A DNA stretch of 64,000 nucleotides. Source: Caulobacter sp. (GTDB taxonomy: Bacteria; Pseudomonadota; Alphaproteobacteria; Caulobacterales; Caulobacteraceae). The DNA is taken from positions 113,270-177,269 of the forward strand of contig NZ_JAGIBH010000169.1 of assembly GCF_017744445.1 (NCBI RefSeq). Direction: 5' to 3'. Positions 41,563 through 48,662 of the stretch are shown piece by piece (position 1 is the stretch's first letter; the number at the start of each line of letters is the position of its first letter). Below the pieces are notes generated by a model. It did no database searches. It saw only the letters and a list, made by a program, of their open reading frames with translations, and was not told the DNA's origin. Both the position numbers and the translations under genes were made by a program.

Positions 41563-42294
41563 ATGGACCAGATGAAAGTCGCCCTGCTCGACGACGATCA
41601 AAGCCACAATGCGCTTGTCGCCTCTGTGCTCGATCCTGCGGGTTTCACCTGCACCAGCTTCACCCAACCGTCGCGTTTCCTGGCCGAACTGCGCAAGCAG
41701 ACGTTCGACCTGGTGATCCTGGACTGGAACATGCCCGAGCTGTCGGGCGTGGAGACACTGAAGCTGCTGCGTGAGGATCCGGCCACCGCGCCTCCCGTGC
41801 TGCTGCTGACCAGCCGCTCGATCGAGGCCGACCTGGTCGCGGGTCTGAACGCCGGCGCCGACGACTACATCGTCAAGCCGCTGCAACCTCAGGTGCTGCT
41901 AGCCCGGGTTAACGCCGTGGTGCGCCGCATCCACCGTCCGCCGGTCCAGCCGCAGACCGAGCAGCACGGCCAGTATCGCCTGGACCCCGGCGCCCAGACC
42001 GCCAGCTGGAACGGTCACGTCGAGGCCCTGACGCCCAAGGAATTCCAGCTGGCATCCCTGCTGTTCAACAACCTGTCCCGTCCGCTGTCGCGCGAATATC
42101 TGCTGCGCCGGATCTGGGGACAGCGGCCCGATCTCGAGACCCGGACCCTGGACGCGCACGTCTCGCGCCTGCGCGCCAAGCTGCATCTGAGACCCAGCAA
42201 CGGTTTCAGGCTGAGCACGGTCTACGGTTTCGGCTATCGTCTGGAGGCCTGCGATCCCGAAACGGCGGAAGCAGGCGCCGGCGGAGGGGACTGA
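41563..42294 (+). CDS. OmpR/PhoB-family response regulator
   Basis: A 243-residue two-domain regulator started at ATG 41563; MKV at 41572 is possible. The receiver has the acidic D10-D12 cluster, phospho-acceptor D54 (LVILDWNMPE) and the conserved lysine in DDYIVKPLQPQ. The C-terminal winged helix (about 145-235) contains ALTPKEFQLASLLFNN and the recognition segment TLDAHVSRLRAKL. It is four bases upstream of the LysM-FecR gene, and a CHASE2 kinase follows, so the kinase is its likely partner. Confidence 0.92.
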   Translation: MDQMKVALLDDDQSHNALVASVLDPAGFTCTSFTQPSRFLAELRKQTFDLVILDWNMPELSGVETLKLLREDPATAPPVLLLTSRSIEADLVAGLNAGADDYIVKPLQPQVLLARVNAVVRRIHRPPVQPQTEQHGQYRLDPGAQTASWNGHVEALTPKEFQLASLLFNNLSRPLSREYLLRRIWGQRPDLETRTLDAHVSRLRAKLHLRPSNGFRLSTVYGFGYRLEACDPETAEAGAGGGD

Positions 42295-42298
42295 GACT

Positions 42299-43639
42299 AT
42301 GAACAAGGCTGCGGGGGCGAGCCTCATCCTTCTGGCGTCGGTGCTGGGGGCGTCGAGCGCGGCTGCGCAGGCGCGGCCCAATCCGGCGGGGACGGCCGGC
42401 GAAGCGCCGGTGGCCTATGTGGTCAAGCCGGGCGACACCCTGATCGGCCTGGGCCGGACCTATCTGAACAAGCCCGGCGACTATCGGGCCGTGCAAAAGG
42501 CCAACAAGGTGCAGCAGCCCAAGCGCCTGCGCCCCGGCTCGCAGCTTAACATCGATCCGAACCTTTTGAAGTCGACGCCGATCGCCGCCAGCCTGTCGGC
42601 CTTCACCGGTCCGGTGTTCATCGAGACCAATGGCCAGCGCGCGCCCGCCCGCGTCGGCATGGCCCTGACCGAGGGCCAGGTGGTGATCACCGGCGCCAAT
42701 GCCTTCGCCACCTTCGAGTTGGAAGACGCCTCGCGCGTCACCCTGCCGTCCAACACCCGCGTGCGCATCGCCAAGCTGCGCCAGGTGCTGATCAACAACG
42801 CCCCGCAGCGCGTGTTCCAGCTGGACCAGGGCCGCGGCACGATCTCGGCCACCCCGACCACCAATCCGGCCGGCCAGTTCGAGGTCCGCACCCCGGTGTC
42901 GGTCTCGGCCGTGCGCGGCACCGAGTTCCGCGTCGGCGCTGATGGCGACAAGGCCCAGACCGAGGTTCTGAAGGGCGCGGTGGGCGTCGATCCGGGCGCG
43001 GTGGCTTCGGCCAATCCGCCCGTGCCGGCGGGCTTTGGCGTCAGCGCCACGGCGGGCGGCGTCAGCGCGCCCGTCAAGCTGCTGCCCGCGCCGAAGCTGG
43101 GCGCCGGCGGCCAGACCCAGGGCGACAAGACCGTCCACTTCACCGTCGAGCCCCTTACGGGCGCGGCGTCCTATCGCTTGCAGTTGTCGCGCGACGCCGG
43201 CTTCGTCGACATCTTCGCCGAGGCCACGACCAAGGAGCCGGCCGCCGACTTCGGCGAGGTGGCCAACGGCACCTATTTCGTCCGCCTGACCGCCCTGGAC
43301 GGCGGCGGGCTGGAAGGCTTCCCGGCCGACTACAGCTTCGACCGCGACCTCGACACCCTGGACGCCGGCGCGCCCGCCTCCAGCAGCGAGGGCAAGCACC
43401 GCAAGTTCCTGTTCCGCTGGAGCTCGGCCGGCGACGGCGTGCGGGTGTACCGCTTCCAGCTGTTCAATGAGGGCCGGAAGGTTCCGCTAGTCGACCAGCC
43501 GGGCCTGTCGGAACCGCAAGTGACCCTGACCGACCTGCCGCCGGGCGCCTATGCCTGGCGCGTCGTCGCCGTCCGCTTCAAGAACGGGACGACGACCGAG
43601 AAGGTCGGAGCGCTGCAAACCCTGCAGATCGGCAAGTGA
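42299..43639 (+). CDS. Exported LysM - FecR-domain protein
   Basis: A 446-residue periplasmic protein with signal peptide (1-23, ending SAAAQA), a LysM domain (about 38-88, YVVKPGDTLIGLGRTYL) expected to bind peptidoglycan, a FecR domain (about 105-215, GQVVITGANAFATFELED then VSVSAVRGTEFRVG), and two beta-rich repeats in the C-terminal half. It sits between a response regulator and a CHASE2 kinase with four-base spacings or overlaps (its TGA overlaps the kinase GTG). A sensory accessory role is inferred. Confidence 0.9.
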   Translation: MNKAAGASLILLASVLGASSAAAQARPNPAGTAGEAPVAYVVKPGDTLIGLGRTYLNKPGDYRAVQKANKVQQPKRLRPGSQLNIDPNLLKSTPIAASLSAFTGPVFIETNGQRAPARVGMALTEGQVVITGANAFATFELEDASRVTLPSNTRVRIAKLRQVLINNAPQRVFQLDQGRGTISATPTTNPAGQFEVRTPVSVSAVRGTEFRVGADGDKAQTEVLKGAVGVDPGAVASANPPVPAGFGVSATAGGVSAPVKLLPAPKLGAGGQTQGDKTVHFTVEPLTGAASYRLQLSRDAGFVDIFAEATTKEPAADFGEVANGTYFVRLTALDGGGLEGFPADYSFDRDLDTLDAGAPASSSEGKHRKFLFRWSSAGDGVRVYRFQLFNEGRKVPLVDQPGLSEPQVTLTDLPPGAYAWRVVAVRFKNGTTTEKVGALQTLQIGK

Positions 43640-45957
43640 CACTGAGCGGCGCCAGGGCCCAGCGCGGCGGCGGTAGGCTGCTGTCGTGGCTGCTGCTGGC
43701 GATCGTCTCCAGCCTGGTGTTCGCCGTCTTCGCCGTCTCGCCGCCCAAGCGGGTGGACGACGTGCTGTACGACGTGCTGGCCCGCTCCAACGGCCGCGTA
43801 CCCGACGCCTCGATCCTGATCGTCGACATCGACGACCGCAGCCTGGCCGAGTTGGGCGCCTGGCCGTGGTCGCGCGACGTCCATGGCGCGATGGTCGACC
43901 GGCTGAACGAGGCGGGCGCCAAGACCATCGTCTACGACGTGCTGTTCAGCCAGCCCTCGCCCGATGCATCCCACGACCGCGCCCTGGGCGAGGCGATCGC
44001 CCGCTCGGGCAAGGTCTATCTGCCCCAGTTCCTGCAGGACGCCGGGGCGGACGCGCCGCCGCGCATCGTCGGCTCGACGCAGGAGATCGCCCATGGCGCG
44101 GCCGGGGTCGGCCTGGCCCACGTGCGGTTCGACGACGACGGCGTGGTGCGCCGCATGGCCCCGTTCGAGGCCAACGGCCCCAATCTCAGCCCCGACCTCA
44201 TGACCGTGGTCCACCGCGCCACCCGTGCGCCGAGCGACCGCGACCCGACCCGCGGCCTGGACCAGACCCTGCTGATCCCCTTCGCCGGCCCGCCGTCGAT
44301 CTATCGCCATGTCAGCTTCGCCAGCGTGCTGGAGGGCGAGGTGCCGCCCTCGCTGATCGCCGGCCGCACCGTCTTTGTCGGCCTGACCGCGCCGGGCCTG
44401 GGCCCCGCCTTCCCGACCCCGGTGACCCCCGACGCCGCCAGCATGACCGGCGTGCAGCTGCAGGCCTCGATCCTGGACGGCCTGCGCAGCGGCCTGATGG
44501 TCAAGCCGGCCGGACCGTGGGGCCGCGTGGCCTTCAGCCTCACCCTGCTTTGGCTGCTGATGGTGGGCTTCCTGGTCCTGCCGCCCCGCGCCAACCTGGT
44601 GCTGACCATCGGCCTGTGCCTGCTGGGCCTGGCCTATTCGGCGGCGATGTTCTGGCTGGGCCACTTCTGGCTGTCGCCGATCACCACCGTCATCGGCCTG
44701 AAGCTGGTCGCCCTGGTCTGGGGCTGGATGCAGCTGGGTCGGGTCAACGATCTCCTGGGTCGCGAGCTGGCCCGGGTGCGCGGCATCGTGCGGGGTCGGG
44801 GCGCGCCTGCTCGCGAGACCGCCAAGGAGTTCGAGAGCGACGTCGTCGCCCGCCAGGCGCTGGACCTGGGCGAGGCGATCACCCGCATCGACGATCTGCG
44901 TCGCTTCTCGGCCGACGCCTTGTTCAGCCTGCCCGACGCCACCCTGGTCGCCGACGCGCGCGGCCGGGTGATCGCCGCCAACGCCGCCGCCCAGACGCTG
45001 TTTCGCCCTTCGCAGGTCGTACTGCACGGCGCGTCCCTGGCCGACCTGATCAACACCCTGGAGCCGCTGGGGCGCCGTTTCGAGCTGGACTGGCCGCAGG
45101 AGACCGAGCGCCACGAGCCGATCGATCTGCACCTGCCCGACGGCCGCGCCTACCAGCTGCAGACCGTGTTCCGCACCAACGAGGTCGGCGCCGGGGCCGG
45201 CTGGATCGTACGCCTGGCCGACATCTCGATCCTGACGGCGGCCATGCGCCAGCGCGAGCAGGCCCTGCAGCTGCTGACCCACGACATGCGCTCGCCGCAG
45301 ACCTCGATCCTGGCCCTGCTGGCCACCACGCCCGACGCGCCCCCCGAACTGGCTCAGCGCGTGTCGGCCTATGCCAAGCGCACCCTGGCCCTGGCCGACG
45401 GCTTCGTGCAGCTGGCCCGGGCCGAGGTGACGCCGGTGTCGCTCGAGCCGGTCGACCTGTCCGACGTCGCCATCGAGGCCATCGACGAAGTCTGGCCCCA
45501 GTCGGCGCAGCGCAAGATCAAGATCAAGCAGGTCGGCGATGACATCCCGCTGATGGTGCTGGGCGACCGCAGCGTCCTGGCCCGCACCCTGGTCAACCTG
45601 CTGGGCAATGCGGTGAAGTACAGCCCCGAGGGCTCGACCATCACCGTCACCCTGTCCGAAGAGCCATCGCCCAACGGTCCGACCGCCAATGTGGCCATCG
45701 CCGACCAGGGACCAGGCTTTTCACGCGAAGAAGCGGCGACCGCTTTCAGGCCCTTCGAGCGTTTCGAGCGCCCCGGCCACGACTTCGCGACCAATGGCGT
45801 GGGTCTGGGCCTGGCCTTCGTGCACGCCGCCGTCGCCCGCCACGGCGGCGAGGTCTCGTGCCGCAGCGAACCGGGCGTCGGCGCGGAATTCACCGTGCGC
45901 CTGCCGCGTCACGGCCTCAGCGTGGAACCGGCCTCAGCTCTTGGCGGGCGCCTGTAG
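43636..45957 (+). CDS. CHASE2-domain sensor histidine kinase
   Basis: A 773-residue membrane kinase started at GTG 43636. It has an N-terminal helix (14-33), a periplasmic CHASE2 domain (about 35-295, SILIVDIDDRSLAELGAWPWSR), three helices (about 297-370), a PAS-like region, then the kinase core. The phospho-acceptor is H549 (LLTHDMRSP), the N box is NLLGNAVKYSPEG and the G boxes are DQGPGFS and GVGLGLAF. The gene overlaps the LysM-FecR gene by four bases. Its last 24 bases overlap the convergent lipoprotein gene. Confidence 0.93.
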   Translation: MTLSGARAQRGGGRLLSWLLLAIVSSLVFAVFAVSPPKRVDDVLYDVLARSNGRVPDASILIVDIDDRSLAELGAWPWSRDVHGAMVDRLNEAGAKTIVYDVLFSQPSPDASHDRALGEAIARSGKVYLPQFLQDAGADAPPRIVGSTQEIAHGAAGVGLAHVRFDDDGVVRRMAPFEANGPNLSPDLMTVVHRATRAPSDRDPTRGLDQTLLIPFAGPPSIYRHVSFASVLEGEVPPSLIAGRTVFVGLTAPGLGPAFPTPVTPDAASMTGVQLQASILDGLRSGLMVKPAGPWGRVAFSLTLLWLLMVGFLVLPPRANLVLTIGLCLLGLAYSAAMFWLGHFWLSPITTVIGLKLVALVWGWMQLGRVNDLLGRELARVRGIVRGRGAPARETAKEFESDVVARQALDLGEAITRIDDLRRFSADALFSLPDATLVADARGRVIAANAAAQTLFRPSQVVLHGASLADLINTLEPLGRRFELDWPQETERHEPIDLHLPDGRAYQLQTVFRTNEVGAGAGWIVRLADISILTAAMRQREQALQLLTHDMRSPQTSILALLATTPDAPPELAQRVSAYAKRTLALADGFVQLARAEVTPVSLEPVDLSDVAIEAIDEVWPQSAQRKIKIKQVGDDIPLMVLGDRSVLARTLVNLLGNAVKYSPEGSTITVTLSEEPSPNGPTANVAIADQGPGFSREEAATAFRPFERFERPGHDFATNGVGLGLAFVHAAVARHGGEVSCRSEPGVGAEFTVRLPRHGLSVEPASALGGRL

Positions 45958-46431
45958 GGCGTAGACCAGCAGGTCGGCGACCTCGGCGGCCTCGCCCTTG
46001 CGGACGCGGATCGACGACCAGGCCGTGGTCTTGCCGGTCTTGGCGTCCACGACCGCCAGGGTGACCGTGCGCGCCGGACCCTTGCCGCCCCAGAACTGCC
46101 ACCAGCGCCGCTTCTCGGCCTGGCTGCGCCACGCGGTCGTATCCAGGGCGCCAGCGGCGGAGGAGACGCCCATGGCCGGCGGCGCGACCGCGACTCCGAC
46201 CTGGACAAGATAAGCCGGCGAGCCGCCGGTCACCCCGCCAAGGCGACCGATGGCCTGGGCCTGCACGGCCTTTGCGAAGGCGGCGTCATCGCCGTCGGCC
46301 TGGCTGGCGAAGGCGGCGACCGCCGCGCCCTTCACGGCGGACACATCGCCCTGCCCCACCGCATGCGGCGTGGCGCAGGCGCTCAGCGCCAGGAGCGCCG
46401 CTCCGGCCAGGACAAGCTTAGGTGCGCGCAT
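45934..46431 (-). CDS. Small lipoprotein of unknown function
   Basis: A 165-residue predicted lipoprotein started at ATG 46431, with signal peptide MRAPKLVLAGAALLALSAC and a lipobox Cys near residue 19. The rest is small-residue-rich with a tryptophan/arginine stretch (WRSQAEKRRWWQFWGG) in the middle. I recognise no family. It overlaps the 3' end of the CHASE2 kinase on the other strand by 24 bases. Confidence 0.75.
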   Translation of the reverse strand: MRAPKLVLAGAALLALSACATPHAVGQGDVSAVKGAAVAAFASQADGDDAAFAKAVQAQAIGRLGGVTGGSPAYLVQVGVAVAPPAMGVSSAAGALDTTAWRSQAEKRRWWQFWGGKGPARTVTLAVVDAKTGKTTAWSSIRVRKGEAAEVADLLVYALQAPAKS

Positions 46432-46490
46432 GATCTTTTCGCCCCCGAAAACCACGATCGTTCAGAAGATAGCGCGGCTTGGCCGCCCGG

Positions 46491-46604
46491 TCACGCTAGC
46501 CAGGCGCCCAGGAGCGCGGCGATGACCAGCCAGAAGAAGGCCGCCAAGGCGAAGGCCAGGAACAGCGGCGCCAGGCGGCGGCGACGGCCCGGGGGCTGCG
46601 ACAT
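46491..46604 (-). CDS. 37-residue single-helix membrane microprotein
   Basis: An ORF from ATG 46604 to TGA 46491. The product has a short basic start (GRRRR) and one hydrophobic helix of about 23 residues (LAPLFLAFALAAFFWLVIAA). The positive-inside layout is coherent for a real small membrane protein. It lies 59 bases upstream of the lipoprotein gene on the same strand. Family unknown. Confidence 0.55.
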   Translation of the reverse strand: MSQPPGRRRRLAPLFLAFALAAFFWLVIAALLGAWLA

Positions 46605-47035
46605 GACGCTGGTCCGGCTCATTCTTGTTCCGCGCTCCCAATCGCGTTGAACAAGGTTAAAGAGCAGGATGGGAAGCGCGGCCAGAGGTTGCGGCCCTGT
46701 TTTTACAATGGATTACATTATCTAGACGCGCCGAACTCGGACATTTGGCCCTTAACAAAGGCTTCGCGCGAGACGCCGCCCGTCGCGCCCTGCCGCCGCG
46801 GCATTTCGCCACACGACATCCGCCGCCCGTCGAGGCGCCTCCTTGCCGCGCGCTGAAATAATTCGAAGCTTCGGTAGGAAAACGCCGCCATTGGACCACG
46901 CAAGCGCCTTTTCCCCGCCCGCGCCGTGGCTTATTCCAGCGTTCCGGGTGTGGGGACGGATGGTCGAACAAACGATCGTCTTTCCGCCGAAAAGATGGAT
47001 AGTGCTGCGCCCTGAGGGGCGGCGAACTGGCGGAT
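46605..47035. other. 431-base intergenic region upstream of the FecI-like gene
   Basis: No convincing gene. It holds a weak hairpin (GGCC...GGCC at about 46680-46698) followed by T-rich sequence, an AT-rich stretch near 46708-46726 that could be a promoter, and the palindromic motif at 46964-46978 described separately. It presumably carries divergent promoters for the 46491 microprotein and the sigma-factor operon. Confidence 0.6.
46964..46978. promoter_or_regulatory. Palindromic motif upstream of the FecI-like operon
   Basis: TCGAACAAACGATCG, an imperfect dyad 58 bases before the sigma-factor gene. It matches 13 of 15 bases of the perfect dyad at 54654 upstream of the second TonB receptor. 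Confidence 0.4.
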
Positions 47036-47575
47036 GTGGGTGATCTTTTGAGCGTAGCGGACTCGGACAAGGCCGCACTGCTGGGCCTGTACGAGGAAAA
47101 GCGCGCCAATCTGGTGCGCTTCTTCGCCGCGCGCCTGGGCTCGCGCGCCGAGGCCGAGGACCTGATCCAGGACCTGTATCTCAAGATCAGCGGCATGGAG
47201 GCCGTGGGTCCGATCGACAATCCCTCGGCCCTGCTGCACCGCATGGGCCAGAACCTGATGCTGGACCGCCTGCGCAGCCAGAAGCGGTCGGGGACGCGCG
47301 ACAATGACTGGCGCAGCGTCAATACGACGAGCTTCGCCGGCCAGGAGGTCGCCGACGAACCAGCGGCCGACGAGGTCGTCGCCGGCCGTCAGCGGCTGAA
47401 GGCCCTGGTCGAGGCGGTCGAGGACCTGCCCGAGAAGACCCGCCAGGCCTTCCAGCTGCATAAGCTGGATGGCCACAGCCACGTGGAAACCGCCAAGCGC
47501 ATGGGCATCAGTGTCAGCACGGTCGAAAAACACATAAGCTCGGCCTTAAAGACCCTGACGAGGCGCCTCCGGTGA
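47036..47575 (+). CDS. FecI-like ECF sigma factor
   Basis: A 179-residue ECF sigma factor with region 2 (LVRFFAARLGSRAEAEDLIQD, about 25-45, and LLHRMGQNLMLDRLRSQKR) and region 4 (QAFQLHKLDGHSHVETAKRM, then ISVSTVEKHISSALKTL, the HTH). It begins at GTG 47036; TTG 47048 is an alternative. A FecR gene and a TonB receptor with an N-terminal signalling domain follow, so this is the sigma factor of a cell-surface signalling system. Confidence 0.92.
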   Translation: MGDLLSVADSDKAALLGLYEEKRANLVRFFAARLGSRAEAEDLIQDLYLKISGMEAVGPIDNPSALLHRMGQNLMLDRLRSQKRSGTRDNDWRSVNTTSFAGQEVADEPAADEVVAGRQRLKALVEAVEDLPEKTRQAFQLHKLDGHSHVETAKRMGISVSTVEKHISSALKTLTRRLR

Positions 47576-47660
47576 TTTATGCATTCGCACATGGGGGACG
47601 ATGCTCATCGGCGCCGTCTACGGTCTGGGGGATGATGGATCCTCGTCGGAGCAACGCCGG

Positions 47661-48641
47661 ATGAGCCGGTCAGCGCAACATCTGCAAGAGGCGGCCGATT
47701 GGCTGACCCGACTGCAGCGGCCGGAGGTCGATGAGACCGACTGGCTGGCGTTTGACGCCTGGCTCAATGAGCCCGGCGCGCAGGAGGCGTATGACGCCAT
47801 CCAGGCCGTCGACGAGGAGATCTTCCAGCGAGGTTCGGCCGTCCGGGGGGAATTGGCCGTACCGAGGCGCGCCGTGGCGGCCAAGCGAGCTTTCACGATC
47901 GACTGGCGTTGGCTGGGCGGTCTGGGCGCCGCGGCCGCCGCGGCGGCCGTCGCCATCGTCGTCGCACCCTGGGGCGAACTGCTGCCCCAGCCCGACACGC
48001 TGTACACTACGGGCAAGGGCGAGAACCGCGCGGTCCAGCTGGCGGACGGCAGCCACATCGACCTGAACACCGACTCGCACCTGTCGGTCCGCTTCGACAA
48101 GGAAGCCCGCCGCGTCACCGTGCACGACGGCCAGGCCCTGTTCGACGTGGCCCATGACACGGCCCGCCCCTTCCTGATCACCGCCGGCGACGAGACCGTG
48201 CGCGTGGTCGGCACCAAGTTCGACGTCCGCCGCCGCGACGGCCAGCTGACCGTCACCGTGCTGCGCGGCCTGGTCGAGGTCTCGACCGACGGCGAGGAAT
48301 CACCGGTGCGCCTGCGTCCCGGCCAGATGCTCGAGCACGTCGAAGGCGCCAACGGCATCGTCGTCCGCAACGTCGCGGCCGAGGATCAGGTAGGCTGGCG
48401 CTCGGGCCGTCTGGTCTATCGCGACCAGTCGCTGGGTCGCATCGTCAGCGACATGAACCACTACTTCGAGCGTCCGCTTCGCCTCGAAGGTGAAAACACG
48501 GCGAATCTCAAGTTCTCCGGCGTATTGATCGTGGATGGGCAGGATGCGATGGTCCGCCGCCTGACCAGCCTCATGCCGATTTCGGCGACGCCGACTGATG
48601 ATTCGATTGTCCTGCGCGGAAAAGCCTCCACGCCGAATTGA
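47661..48641 (+). CDS. FecR-family transmembrane anti-sigma regulator
   Basis: A 326-residue protein started at ATG 47661; an ATG at 47601 would add 20 residues. It has an N-terminal cytosolic domain that binds the sigma factor (about 5-55, WLTRLQRPEVDETDWLAFDAW), one helix (about 88-108), then a periplasmic FecR domain (about 120-235) and a C-terminal domain (about 245-320) that contacts the receptor. It relays the receptor state to the FecI-like factor 85 bases upstream. Confidence 0.92.
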   Translation: MSRSAQHLQEAADWLTRLQRPEVDETDWLAFDAWLNEPGAQEAYDAIQAVDEEIFQRGSAVRGELAVPRRAVAAKRAFTIDWRWLGGLGAAAAAAAVAIVVAPWGELLPQPDTLYTTGKGENRAVQLADGSHIDLNTDSHLSVRFDKEARRVTVHDGQALFDVAHDTARPFLITAGDETVRVVGTKFDVRRRDGQLTVTVLRGLVEVSTDGEESPVRLRPGQMLEHVEGANGIVVRNVAAEDQVGWRSGRLVYRDQSLGRIVSDMNHYFERPLRLEGENTANLKFSGVLIVDGQDAMVRRLTSLMPISATPTDDSIVLRGKASTPN

Positions 48642-48662
48642 CGTTCGTCCGCGAGCCCGATC

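Noticed and set aside
47601..47660. FecR start at ATG 47601
   Set aside because: The 20 extra residues (MLIGAVYGLGDDGSSSEQRR) are not family-like; ATG 47661 begins the normal FecR N-terminus and has GGAG upstream.
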